This document shows positions 1-11,444 of a stretch of DNA of 64,000 nucleotides, piece after piece (position 1 is the first letter of the stretch; every line of letters starts with the position of its first letter). Below the pieces are notes generated by a model. That model was not told the DNA's origin. It saw only the letters and a program-made list of their open reading frames with translations, and did no database searches. The translations under genes were made by a program, and so were the position numbers. This DNA comes from Stemphylium vesicarium (Eukaryota > Ascomycota > Dothideomycetes > Pleosporales > Pleosporaceae): assembly GCA_004380135.1 (NCBI GenBank), contig QXCR01000149.1:22141-86140 (forward strand). Reading direction: 5' to 3'.

Positions 1-59
1 AATAAAAGGCTGACCTGTGCACACAACAATCTTTTCCTCCTACACATAATTCCTACAAA

Positions 60-1474
60 ATGGACGGACCAACTCAAGTTGTCTCTGGTTACCAGAACCC
101 AAACCGAGGTAAGTACTAAATGTACAGACGAGTTGATCATGAGGCATGGACTGACTTACTCTTACCGCTGCAGGCGAATACTTCCGATCGCGCCGTGTCA
201 AGCCTGAAGACGTTCAGCAGCCATGGCTCGAGAAGAAGCATCCGCGACAGATATGGGTTACCATCTTTCCCATTGCCGGCTTGGTGCTCGGCTTGGCCGT
301 AACAGGCATCCTCATTTGGGATGGCCTGAGAGCCGTCGCGCAGCACAACTATTGCGAGATATTCAATGACAACTTCACTTCGTGGGACAAGAGTGTCTGG
401 ACAAAGGAAGTCGAGGTCGGTGGCTATGGGTGAGTTGCCATTTTGGACACATCGCTACAACCGACTAACCATCATCTGCAGCAATGGACAGTTTGAGATG
501 ACTACTGCCACGGATGAAAACGTCTTCATCCACAACGGTGAACTCATTATCAAGCCTACCCTTCAGGAGGAAAAGTTCATCGGCCACAACTACACCCTCG
601 ACCTCCGCGGTCAAGGCTGCACCGGCCCCAACTGGAGCGATTGCTTGACTGCCACGAACGTAGACAACGGCACTATCGTCAATCCCGTCAAGTCTGGTCG
701 CATCAATACCAAGCTCGGCGCTTCTATCAAGTATGGTCGAGTTGAGGTTGTCGCCAAGTTGCCCACCGGTGATTGGCTCTGGCCCGCCATCTGGATGTTG
801 CCTAAAGACAACGTCTACGGTCCCTGGCCTCGTTCAGGTGAGATCGACATCATGGAGTCGCGCGGCAACTCTGCCGGCTACGCTCAGGGCGGCAACAACA
901 TCGTTTCCAGTACGCTGCACTTCGGCCCTGACGCTAACCACAACGGCTGGTGGCGCAACAACGTCAAGCGCCAGGCACTGCACACCACATATGCAGCTGA
1001 TTACAACACATTCGGTGTCGAGGTACGTCTCACAGCTCACCTGCATCTCACCTTACACATGAGTACTAACACAACGCCCAGTGGTCCGAGAAGTACATCT
1101 TCACCTACATCAACACACGCTTGCTACAGGTCATGTACACGCACTTTGACCAGCCTTTCTGGAAGTACGGCAGCTTCCCTCTCGCCGACGCCAACGGGAC
1201 CCGTCTGGACAATCCCTGGAAGGATACCAAGAGCAACACGTCGCCCTTTGACCAGGACTTTTACCTCGTGCTCAACCTGGCGGTTGGTGGGACGAACGGC
1301 TGGTTCGAAGATGGCAAGAGTGGCAAGCCTTGGATCGACCATAGTTCGCGTACTAAGCTCGATTTCTGGGAGGCCAGAAACGAGTGGCTGCCTACTTGGA
1401 GGGACGACGCGCAGATGAAAATCAAGAGTGTCAAGATGTGGCAACAGGCTGGCCACAATGGCTGCGAGGCTTAA
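60..1474 (+). CDS. Membrane-anchored glycoside hydrolase family 16 (beta-1,3-glucanase-like)
   Basis: Four exons (60-108, 174-429, 482-1022, 1082-1474) give 412 residues with consistent phases; each intron has a GT donor and an AG acceptor. The N-terminus is a short basic cytosolic stretch followed by one hydrophobic segment (about residues 42-63, around VTIFPIAGLVLGLAVTGILI), so the protein is probably a type II membrane protein rather than freely secreted. The rest matches GH16 laminarinase-type enzymes: the catalytic motif EIDIME (ExDxxE, encoded near 841-858) supplies nucleophile and acid/base, and WPAIWMLP and NLAVGG are typical family blocks. The likely substrate is beta-1,3- or mixed-linkage glucan in the cell wall. 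Family identity is firm; the exact substrate is inferred. Confidence 0.93.
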
Positions 1475-2194
1475 TCGAATGATTGCATCACTCATTAGGG
1501 CGCCTGGGTGTTTCCCTCAGTATGGCGCAAGAGGACTTTAAACGGATCGTTACTTTGCTGGAATTCGGTATTACTTGCTTTCAGGCCATAGATGCGCCTA
1601 TTAATACGTGCAGATAGTTTGCACTGTTAATTTTTGAATATCATCTTCAACCCCACCGTGCCTTTGCGTCCGCACACAGAAAAGCGCATGCAATTGACTC
1701 AATGCAACGAAGTGCGACGTACGCAACGTCACCTCAACCCCACGCGCAACAACCACGAACCCTATCATCTCGAGCCGGTATGACTGTACTTGTTTGCGTA
1801 ACTATCGGAACTAGCTATTTGTGAAGTTTGTACGAGTGTCGAACAAACGAACTCCGAGGGAACGATCTACACACTAGCTTCGCGTTTGGGAAGGTGGGCT
1901 GACGCCCGGCTTACCCCTTTGGGTTATCACCACGGTATCCTTCTACACGCCTTATCATCCAGGGCCGATGTTCGCTCTACCCCCGTTGAAGGAATTCGGA
2001 CCCGAGACATTCCGACGGTATCGTCACTTCTTCATCTTCCAGTGTTTTGAGTTTTGGATTCGGGTATTGATTGCCACTACTACTATTCCGATTGCCACAA
2101 CTTCATCCAATCCAACTGTGCAACTCGTGGTACTTCACATTCTCATCGTGGAATCCAACAAAACACTAACAACTCCGAACTCTCCACCGCCAAA
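1475..2194. other. Intergenic region and 5' leader
   Basis: This 720-base stretch lies between the GH16 stop and the aldolase start. The last 140 bases are open in the aldolase frame back to an upstream ATG at 2054, but that extension is low in complexity and lacks a recognisable targeting peptide, so it is treated as leader. I see no RNA gene or repeat. Confidence 0.6.
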
Positions 2195-3319
2195 ATGCCA
2201 TACTCACCCCAAATCGGCGACCACATCGATTCCCTCGACACACCCTCTATGATAGTAGACCTCGACCTAATGGAAGCCAACCTCTCCACACTAACATCGC
2301 AACTCCTGCCAACCGGCGTCTCCATACGCCCGCACCTAAAAACCACCAAATCCGCCATCCTAGCAAAGAAGATGGTGGCAGCGGGCGCAAAAGGCGGGTG
2401 CGTAGCCAAGCTCTCCGAAGCCGAAGTCATGTGCGCGCGCGGCTTTAGCGATCTACTCATCACATGCGAGATCGTGGGCGCAGCCAAGGTGAAGCGGCTG
2501 GTTGAGCTGCTGGCCCAATACATGAATGTGAGGATTGTTGTTGATAGTGAAGAGGGGGCTGCGGCGATTGATGCCGCGTTGGCGGCACAAGGGGGATTTG
2601 AAGAGCCGGGGAAGAAGGTCAAGACGTTGATTGATCTGGATGTTGGGTTGCATCGGACGGGGATTCAACCTGGTGCTCCGGCGTCGCGTCTTGCTGCTTT
2701 TCTAAAGGGCTCGAGGTGTTTGGAGTTGATTGGTGTGCAGGGGTATGAAGGCCATTTGCAGCATGTGCATGGCTTGGAGGAGCGGAAGAAGTTGTGTTTG
2801 GAGAGTATGACTATTCTTGTTGATACCGCGGAGGCGTTGCGCAAAGAGGGCTATGGCATCCGGGTTGTTACTACCGGTGGAACGGGCACAGCAGTCTTCT
2901 GCGCTGGTGTCCCTGGTATAACAGAAGTCCAACCTGGCTCTTTCCTCTTCATGGACACCGATTACCGGAATGCGGTTGGTTCGCAGCATTTCTCACAGAG
3001 CCTGACTATCTTGGCGACGGTTATCAGCAAACAGGGCGATAATGTTATTACCATTGACACGGGACTAAAGAGCTTGACGACGGATTCGGGGCTCGCAGAG
3101 TGTAAGACGCAGGGGTATACGTATGGGGTGTTGGGCGATGAGCATGGCAGTTTGAGGTGGGAGGAGGGCAAGGCGAAAGAGTTGAGGATAGGAGATCGCG
3201 TCGAGATGGTCCCGAGTCATATCGATCCTACAGTCAATCTACATGATGTGTATTATGCGCATCGGAAGGGTGTGGTTGAGGAGATTTGGCCTGTGGATAC
3301 TCGCGGATGCGTGCAGTAG
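2195..3319 (+). CDS. PLP-dependent D-threonine aldolase / D-serine dehydratase-like enzyme
   Basis: A single exon of 374 residues. It belongs to the fold-type III (alanine racemase N-terminal domain) D-amino acid family that cleaves or dehydrates beta-hydroxy D-amino acids. The PLP-binding lysine is expected at K49 in RPHLKTTK. DVGLHRTG and the TTGGTGT phosphate-binding loop are further family blocks. The C-terminal metal site reads SHIDPTVNLHD (H342, D344). In the family, D-threonine aldolases use His/Asp whereas D-serine dehydratases and D-3-hydroxyaspartate dehydratases use His/Cys, so aldolase activity is the better guess. The start at 2195 has a good context (CAAAATGCC). An in-frame ATG at 2054 would add 47 unlikely residues. 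Confidence 0.88.
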   Translation: MPYSPQIGDHIDSLDTPSMIVDLDLMEANLSTLTSQLLPTGVSIRPHLKTTKSAILAKKMVAAGAKGGCVAKLSEAEVMCARGFSDLLITCEIVGAAKVKRLVELLAQYMNVRIVVDSEEGAAAIDAALAAQGGFEEPGKKVKTLIDLDVGLHRTGIQPGAPASRLAAFLKGSRCLELIGVQGYEGHLQHVHGLEERKKLCLESMTILVDTAEALRKEGYGIRVVTTGGTGTAVFCAGVPGITEVQPGSFLFMDTDYRNAVGSQHFSQSLTILATVISKQGDNVITIDTGLKSLTTDSGLAECKTQGYTYGVLGDEHGSLRWEEGKAKELRIGDRVEMVPSHIDPTVNLHDVYYAHRKGVVEEIWPVDTRGCVQ

Positions 3320-3432
3320 TGTTCGGTACGGTTGAGGGAGGGGCGAACGTATTGCTCAGGCTATGGAATGGAAGGATCAACAAACGTTACTATGCCGAGG
3401 CTATGCATATGTGTATATCTGACTAACGCCAC

Positions 3433-4835
3433 TCATGTATCCAGATCCAGTAAATTCTGCTTCAAATCTTCAACCGCCACTTTTTCGAGTGGATCTTTGC
3501 CATCAAATGCTGCCGCCTCTCGATCAGATCGACTCATTTTTGTAATGTCATATTGTGTACCACCCATCTTAGGAGATTGCCGATCCTTGTAAGCCTTGAA
3601 CTTCTCAGCCCATTTCCAAGTGTCTTTACTCTTTGCCTTGTCTTCAACGCCACCCAGACCTCTTTTCCTTTTCCCACTGACCGGCGTTTGTAGGGGTGAT
3701 CTCTTCGTAGCCTCTGGGTCTATGTTCTCTTTGTCTGCGTCTTGACTGTCTATCATGACTGGATTCTCTGCCGAGCTACCAGCAGTCGCCTTTGTGACCT
3801 CCACAATCTTCTCCTCATTCGTTTTTTCGGGCGGGTCCACTTTCTCCAACAGTTCTATTCGTGATTTCGTGTCAAAAAGGCACCTTTCGGGGACTAGACC
3901 ACCCTTCCTGAAATATCTCACAGCTTCTTTACGCCAGGCAACGCATTCGCCTTCAATGCCGTATGCAGGGAGGTCGTGCGATAATTCCAAGTAGTAGGCG
4001 ATGACGAGAGATAGATCGAAGAATCGTGAGTCCGACTTGAGTTCACCTGAGTCTTCGATAGCCGCGAGGACTGTGAGCAATGCGCAGCCGAAAAGCCCGA
4101 TGAGCTCGCATGTCGTGTCGGTGCCCTCGTTACCGATGAGCGCACTGATGTGGTCGTCCTCATTGAGCCATAATCCCATAGCGCTGACGACGGTCCACAT
4201 GTCCTCAATGCGCTTGCGGCTTTTCGAACGGAATGCCTCGTCAAACTCAATCATCTTCAACGCTGTTAGCTTGCGGCTGGTACATGTCTCACGATACGTA
4301 CCAAGTTCTCTATGATTTCCTCCATACCCCACCTTTTCCAATCGTCGTACAAGCTCATACCAAACGCGTTCGGGTCACAGTACTTTGCTTTTCGACCTAG
4401 CACCTCCGCCTTTGACCATGCATCCCGCATCATTATCCACTTGTGTTCTGGGTGCTTGCTAGGCGACGACTTGTGGATGCCATGTTTTTCCTCTTTTTCA
4501 TGAATGGGTTTGTATAGTTTGGTGAGGACCTCTTCCTTGTCAGAGAGGTGGGCTGATGGATCGGTGGACCATGTTAGCCAGTTCGCGCCCTCGACATCGA
4601 AGAAGGGACGGTGTATGCATATATAATCGTGTGGAGCTGGTGCGGTAGGTTTGTCGGATTTACTGTCTTTCTGGCTGTGATGGCTCTTGCTTTCGCTTTT
4701 GCATCTAGCGCTCTTGCTCCTGTCGTTCTTGTGTAGGCGCACGGATTCAAAGGCGGAGTCTGAGCTATCGCTGTCCGAGTCTTGCAGGAAGATGCCGGAA
4801 TCGCGCGCCGTCTTCTGTTTCTTAGCCGAGGGCAT
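3433..4835 (-). CDS. Conserved unknown protein with charged Ser/Lys-rich N-terminus
   Basis: Two exons on the minus strand (4835-4302 and 4254-3433) joined by a 47-nt intron with a GTACGT donor, phase 0, giving 451 residues. I do not recognise the family. The first 65 residues are disordered and rich in Ser, Asp and Lys. A block from about residue 135 to 178 (HKWIMMRDAWSKAEVLGRK, then YDDWKRWGMEEIIENL) and the following helical region look folded. The C-terminal third is again charged and contains a KRKR basic cluster that could act as a nuclear localisation signal. A nuclear role is only an inference from composition. It converges on the aldolase gene. Confidence 0.75.
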
Positions 4836-5102
4836 GTCAATTGATGGTATCTGATATCAATGTTCACTAAGATGGTAACGCGATGAGATCGCCGATGATT
4901 TTCGCAATGTGCGGGTGTGGGTGGATGAGGGATTCCCGGATGTTGGATGGCCCATGACATCAATGCGTTTCGTCATCACTTGCATCGGCTGCCCCTGAAG
5001 ACGCGAACTCTCCACGACCGCACGTGCAGCCAACCCAGCTGTGCAAAAATCAATCCAACAGCGCCCAACCATCAGCCACCTACATCAGCAAAAATGATGT
5101 TG

Positions 5103-5206
5103 TGTCCCGTGCCAGACTCGAACTGGCGGCCTTGGGATATCTGCTCAACGAGCAGTCATACGTGACGGTATGAGACCCACGTGATAACCAACTACACCAA
5201 CGAGAC
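5103..5206 (-). tRNA. tRNA-Met (CAT anticodon), elongator type, with intron
   Basis: Read on the minus strand, the acceptor arms GTCTCGT (5206-5200) and ACGGGAC (5110-5104) pair with one G-U, followed by discriminator A at 5103. The T arm is GCCAG-TTCGAGT-CTGGC. The anticodon stem TGGGT/TCCCA frames the loop CTCATA, placing CAT at positions 34-36. The U31-U39 mismatch also occurs in yeast elongator Met tRNA. About 30 nt between position 37 and 38 form the intron; its exact edges are uncertain. The mature length is about 74 nt, and no CCA is encoded. Confidence 0.85.
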
Positions 5207-5464
5207 ATTTGAGATTGTTTCAAGATTGCGCGAACAGCCATTCGCGTTGGTGATACTTCGATGGAAGAATGTCATGGTGGTGCGTTTATATATTATTTGA
5301 TTAGTGTCTCTCGCAGAACCATTCCGACGTCGGCCCGCAATCCAGCTGCGGCCCAAAATTTTGGGCGTTGCGTCACGCCTGATCAGATCAGTCCAGTCAC
5401 CACCCATGGTACTCATATCATCTTAGCTTTTCCTACGTGTTCTTTGTAGTGTTTCCTTTTCACA

Positions 5465-7022
5465 ATGGCCTCACGAATGGCTTCCAGGCGGGTATGCGCC
5501 GCATTGCGAGCGCAGCGCATCAGCTACACGCCCGCGCGATTTGCGTCAGCGGCATCCGCAGTCAAGGGCTCTAGTCTGCCGCAAGACGTCTTGGACTCGA
5601 TAGCTGTAAGTATACATATATTCTTCTACGGTTAATCCACATGACTGACATTTCTCAGCGCGATTCGACCTTGCCTACTCCCGATCCGCCTGCCAGCTCG
5701 AAGACCACCGGCCTCGTCAACCAGCAACTACCGTACATGGTCCCAACCTATGTGCGCCCACCGCCCATGTTCGAGAAGGGAGAAGGATGCTACATGTGGG
5801 ATGTTGAGAATAGGAGGTACCTCGACTTTACCGCTGGTATCGCCGTCAATGCCCTGGGGCATTGTGATGCTGGTGTAGCGCAAGTCATTGGAGAACAGGT
5901 ACTACACACGTCTGTTCTACGGGCTTGCAGTCGACTGACACAGTATAGGCCAAGCAACTCATGCACACTTCCAACCTCTACCACAACCCGCACACAGGTC
6001 TTCTGTCGAAGCAACTCATTCAGCTCACGCACGCGACCGGTGGTTTCGCCAGCGCAACCCGCACATTCATCTGCAATAGTGGTTCCGAAGCGAATGAGGC
6101 TGCCATAAAGTTCGCGCGCAAGGTTGGCAAGTCCATGTCTCCGGACAAGGACAAGCATGAGTTCGTCTCGTTCCATAACTCGTTCCACGGCCGCACTATG
6201 GGAAGTTTGAGCGCAACACCCAACCCGAAGTATCAGACACCATTCTCGCCAATGGTCCCCGGCTTCAAGTACGGTACCTTCAACGATGTTGATGCTATCA
6301 ACGATCTGGTCACCGACGCGACCTGCGGTGTCATTGTCGAGCCTATCCAGGGAGAGGGAGGTGTAAACGTTGCAACACCCGAGTTCCTTGTCGCGTTGCG
6401 TAAGCGCTGCACTGAAGTGGGTGCAGTCCTGATCTTCGATGAGATCCAGTGTGGTCTGGGCCGTACGGGCACCTTCTGGGCGCATGGTGGCTACCCCAAG
6501 GAGTGTCATCCCGACATGGTGACCACAGCTAAGGCACTCGGTAACGGCTTCCCCATCGGCGCGACTATCGTCAACGACTTTGTATGTGAGCACATCAAGA
6601 CTGGTGATCATGGTACGACATTCGGCGGCAACCCTCTCGGATCTCGCGTTGCCTCATACATTCTGTCCCGTCTCTCTTCTCCAGAGATTCTTGATTCGAT
6701 ACCCGCCAAAGAGCAAGCATTCCGCAAGCACTTTGATGCTCTGCGAAACCGCTTCTCAAGTCAGATCAAGGAAGTTAGGGGTAAAGGATTGATCTTAGGT
6801 CTTCAACTTGACACCGACCCTACTCCCATCGTCACAGCTGCCCGTGAACGGGGCTTGCTGATCATCACCTGCGGTACAAACACGCTGAGGTTCGTTCCGC
6901 CGCTCACCATCACCGAAGCGGAGATCGAGGAGGGTATGAAAATTCTGGAGCAGGCGATGGAGAGCGTCTGGGTCGACGGTGACAACGTGAAGCCTACCAG
7001 AGGCCAACAGGAGATGCGATAG
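5465..7022 (+). CDS. ARG8: Acetylornithine aminotransferase, mitochondrial
   Basis: Three exons (5465-5605, 5659-5898, 5949-7022) give 484 residues. The N-terminus (about residues 1-45, rich in Arg, Ala and Ser without acids) is a mitochondrial presequence. The remainder is a class III PLP aminotransferase: CNSGSEANEAAIKFAR, SFHNSFHGRTMGSLS, LIFDEIQCGLGRTG, and the Schiff-base lysine in TTAKALGNGFP, followed by TTFGGNPL. The enzyme converts N-acetylglutamate semialdehyde to N-acetylornithine in arginine synthesis in the mitochondrial matrix. Ornithine aminotransferase is the nearest alternative, but the presequence and the block order favour ARG8. I saw no TGACTCA-type general-control site in the 250 bases upstream. 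Confidence 0.93.
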
Positions 7023-7158
7023 GGTAGCGGCATTAGCATGGCGTTCATCGGCGTATTCATTCTATATTATCCAAACGAGAGCCATAGTAAAGGCTTCATT
7101 AGACCACGAAATAGCTTGTTCATATCCGAATGGCGAAAGCTCGAGCACCCGTGGGCGG

Positions 7159-7187
7159 TTCGCGCTAACCCGAAGCGCTAGCGCGAA
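7159..7187. repeat. Short inverted repeat between ARG8 and the SNF2 gene
   Basis: The arms TTCGCGCTA (7159-7167) and TAGCGCGAA (7179-7187) are exact reverse complements with an 11-nt spacer. The repeat lies about 145 bases before the SNF2 start. It could be a protein-binding site or a weak hairpin. The stretch 7023-7330 around it holds no gene. Confidence 0.5.
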
Positions 7188-7193
7188 ACGCGT
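7188..7193 (+). promoter_or_regulatory. MluI cell-cycle box (ACGCGT) candidate
   Basis: The hexamer ACGCGT sits 138 bases upstream of the SNF2 ATPase start. It is the core of MBF/MCB elements that drive G1/S expression of replication and repair genes in yeasts. The sequence match is exact; function here is inferred. Confidence 0.35.
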
Positions 7194-7330
7194 ACCTAGT
7201 ACTTTGCGGTTGCCTCCCATCCCTCATCACCATTGTGACCGTTACATCCACCCTGCGAAATTTGAATCTTTTCTATCTTTGGGCCACACACTATCGCTCT
7301 CCTGGCTCTGATTGGTAATGAGACCCTGTG

Positions 7331-10300
7331 ATGGGTGGCGCATTATTGGTCGATACGCCTGTCTCCTGGAGCACAACTAGTAGCCTGCATGCCCATGGAT
7401 CAACACAGTCGGTACTACAAGGCGCTGCGATGGCCGATCATGTAAAGGGTAGAGGTGAACCAGCAGCGGCGTCATCAATGCCTGCGCCCGGACTGCCAAA
7501 TGCGGCTGCAGCATCTACACATATCAAGTCAACATCAGCGCCAAAGCATGGTTGCGCCAACAGCCCAGAACTTAAGCTGAATGACATCGACCACTATGTT
7601 GCCCTTGGCTGCCTTCACATCCAAAAACCACCTGGGTCTTTCCAGACATCACAATCAAATACTGACTGGGTCGAACTACTCTATCCCGAGTTCCCGGACG
7701 AAGTTTGCGCAATCATCGGCAACGAGGCATCCAGATTGCTTGAGGCGCGATGGGTACGGCTTTTTCTGTATCAGCCACCGTATGGTACAGAGACTCTTGA
7801 GAGCATAGTGCGAGTTTATCTGCTGCCCGAAGATTGGGGTCGTCGCTCCATTGATCGCAACAGCAAGAGTCTGAGGGCTGCATTGCGGCGGCTGCTTCAA
7901 GACATCGACACCTCGCCAAGCACTTGGTATGGAGATTTGAAAGCTGGTGAGGTACGGTATTTCGATCCCTGGGCTACTACTAAGCTTTCTTCGTTGTACT
8001 ACCTCTTCAACAAGTTACCATCGCCATCGCCCGACCCTGCAGAGATCAAAAGTCGTTACACTCGAGTTGCAGTAAACGATCTACTTGAGTCTGCAGCAGT
8101 CTCGGGATGGGAAGACTATGGTGAACAAGCACTGCCAGGGCTAAGGACCAAATTGTATGGTTATCAGGCTCGTTCTGCAAGCCTGATGTTGCAGCGAGAA
8201 GCAGCGCCTCAGTTACAGCTTGATCCACGATTAGAGGTGCGAACGTCCCCAAACGGACAAATGTTCTACTTTGGTGCTCGAGACGGGTCTTTTCTACAAC
8301 AACCGCGCTATTACGAAGCGAACCGAGGCGGCATTTTGGCAGAGACCATGGGCCTAGGAAAAACTGTCATCTGCTTGGCAGTCATCCTGGCAAGTAAACA
8401 TCATCTACCTCAGATACCAGCTGCCTATCGACCGGCTGCGCCAACGCGCAGCCGCGTTGGGACATTGAAAGACATGACAGCCTCTATTCTGGGACGATAC
8501 TCCATACCAGCACAGTCCTTTCTGGAACAGTCCGAGACGAACGGTGCCGGAGATATGACAAAGTTCAGAAATGCGCTCGAGCGAAATCTTCCATTCTACG
8601 AGATACCGCCTGAGATCCCAAGGATGAACAGGACTACTAGGATAGCACCGCCACGTCAGCTCGTACTTTCATCAGCCACTATCATTGTCGTACCTCGAAA
8701 CCTTTTGCACCAATGGCAATCCGAGATCCATAAACATGTCCTTCAAGGTGGCTTGAGAGTACTCGTGGTAGACACTTTGCCCAAGCGTGGTAGCAAAGTC
8801 AAGAACACCCAGTATAATGATGATACCATGCAATTCCGGAGCGAGCTTCCAGCACCCACTGAGCTCATGAACTTCGATGTGGTTCTGTTCACTCGCAACC
8901 GATTCGAGCAAGAGATTAAGGACGGGCAGGATAACTCTGGACGCCGTGTAGCCCATGGTGTAACGCGTACATGTAACTGTCCATATGTTGGAGCAACTCG
9001 GATACCCGATTGTAACTGTGTCGACACTGAGAGAGTATACAAGTCACCACTAAAAAAGGTTCATTGGCTACGGATCATCATAGATGAAGGTCACTCGTTC
9101 TCCAGCTCCTTATCTAACGCAGTGTTGGTCGCAAAACAAATCCAAGCTGAGAGGCGATGGGTTGTTTCAGGCAGTGAGTAATGTGAAGAATACTGGGGTA
9201 CATGTGCTAACATTCACACAGCACCTGCAAAGAACCTGGTCGGCATAGAAGTCGACATGGCTACGGTAGAGACTGTGAGCGATCCTGCATTGCAGCGCGA
9301 GCTTGCTATTGAGAAAAGGAAAACTTTCAACCTCGATCCTGACAATCTCAAGTCTGCTAGGGCACTGGGCATGCTGGCTTCAAATTTTCTCATGGTTCGA
9401 CCCTGGTGCGACAACGAGGAAGGAAAACTTGACTGGGAAGAATACATATATCGCCATGAGGATCAGTACCGGAAAACTTACTCCGGATTCTCGTCATGCT
9501 TTCTGCGGACACTGGAGGGTTTGGTCGTGAAGACACGCCCTGAAGATGTTAAGAGAGACATTGTCTTACCGCCAATGCGACATCGCGTTGTGTTCCTAAA
9601 ACCTTGTTGGTATGATAAGATGACGGCCAATCTCTTCATTCAGGTCTTGCGGGCAAATGCGATCACCAGCGAGCGGACCGACGTTGACTACCTTTTCCAC
9701 AAGAATAGCGCCAAGGCTCGGCACAGTCTTATCAGGAACCTGCGTCAATCTAATTTCACGTGGACTGGATTCAGCCTCGCCGATGTCACTTCTACACTTG
9801 CGACGAGCAGTAAATATCTGACCAAAGAAGACAAACATTGCTCAATTGAAGATGCACAGTCGCTACTGGAGAGCAGTCAGACAATTTCCAAACTCGCGGC
9901 TTCAGATGAATGGAAAGCACTGAGTAAAGCGCATGAAATGGGCTTGGCAATCGAGAATTGGCCAAAAGAGTCCAAGAGTGCCTTCGCACTTGTCTACCCA
10001 GCGGAAACTACCATGGTCGGCGTAACGCAATTGATTGAAGGACAGCTCCATGTCGATGGTAACATACTAGCACATGATCCTACCGTCGGGCTTGATGCTG
10101 TCGGCCATGCGGCGAGAGTAAAGGTCGCAGCGTTGGCAAAAGCCGAAAGCGATACAAGAGAAAAGGATGAAAGCGTGGTCACTGATTCCCCATCGAAGCT
10201 GGCCGGAGTACCATCATCGTTGGTCGGGGTTCAACAACCGCCGACGAGCAAGATCTCTCCTCGAAAGCCATCACAAACCAAAGGCGACAACACCACCGAG

Positions 10301-11251
10301 GAACCCCTCACATTCATGCCACCTCGCTCAAAGAAGCGCAAGCTTACGTTCGCAGACGAGACAGCAGACTTGCCCGCCGATTCTCCCCTTCATGACGCTC
10401 GTATAATGGGTACCACATCTGCCAAGCTCAGCTACTTGCTAGACAAAGTCATGCAGCATCAAGCTACTGAAAAGATCATCATCTTTTATGAGGGTGACAA
10501 CGCAGCATTCTACATCGCGCAATGTCTAGAGCTGATGTACGTCAATCATCGCATCTATGCCAGGACTCTGAACAACATCATGCGGTCGGAGTATGTGCGG
10601 CTATTCAACGAAGGCCCAGATGTGCGCGTCTTGTTGATCGATGTCGCTTGTGGTGCTCTTGGACTGAATCTGAACGCCGCTAGCGTTGTGCTCATCGTGA
10701 ACCCGATCAACAGGCCAAGTATCGAAGCCCAGGCAATCAAGCGAGCACACCGCATAGGTCAAACGAAGGAAGTGCTTGTCGAGACTCTGGTGCTGGAGAA
10801 CACGATTGAGCATGCCATTTTCAACCGTGCGAAGAAGATGTCGCGGGCCGACCACCGAGAAGCAAAAGAGCTGGAAGATGACGCTGGCATCATTGAGATC
10901 ATCCAGAATGCGCAGATACTGCCGGTCGGTGGCAATGAAGGCGAGGGATTGTCTAGCTTCGCGCAGCTACAAACACCACAAAAGGTATTTGGGCGACCGA
11001 ACCGAGACAAGTACCATCGTTTTGGTACTACGGAGAAGAAGCCCGGCGAGAAGCCACAAAAGAAAGCAAGGACGTTGAAGGGTGCAAAGAAAGTTGGAAG
11101 CAACGGGGACAGCGATATGCGTGGCTCCAGTACGGCAGCATCAGTTGGGACAAGTTTACTGCCAGTACGGGGGCCGGCTGGGCCTAGCTTTCCGCAAGCG
11201 GCGAGTGCGGGCGCATCAGGGTCGATGCCTAGCATCTTTGGCAATGGATGA
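7331..11251 (+). CDS. SNF2-family DNA-dependent ATPase/helicase
   Basis: Two exons (7331-9173, 9222-11251) give 1290 residues. The intron splits the conserved SGTP motif of lobe 1. Lobe 1 shows motif I as MGLGKT (residues 340-345), a VPRNLLHQWQSEI block, and motif II as DEGH (585-588). Lobe 2 carries ALGLNLNAASVVLIVNP and the SNF2 signature RAHRIGQT. A CxC-x10-CxC cluster (around residues 547-562) sits just before motif II. I see no RING finger, bromodomain or chromodomain. The C-terminal 120 residues are basic and probably disordered, and KKRK clusters suggest nuclear localisation. The likely role is chromatin remodelling or DNA repair; the Rad5/16-like class is the nearest, but the subfamily is not settled. 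The start used is the first ATG; later ATGs (e.g. 7432) are possible. Confidence 0.9.
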
Positions 11252-11444
11252 AGAAGCAAATCAGGCTCTGGTTGTGCTCCTTGGAAGCACCACGCTCCCT
11301 TTTTTGTCTACGTTCTTTTTCAAATTCCACTCGCGTTTCCCCGGCGCCTGTATGATACCTTTTTATCGACCTTGTACCTTTTCCATTTTCATCATTTAGT
11401 AGGCAGTATTGAGCTTGAAGCGGCCTACAGGAAGAACAACAGCT

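Noticed and set aside
1968..2194. N-terminal extension of the aldolase to ATG 2054 or frame from 1968
   Set aside because: The added residues are low in complexity, lack a targeting pattern and precede a better-placed ATG in good context at 2195.
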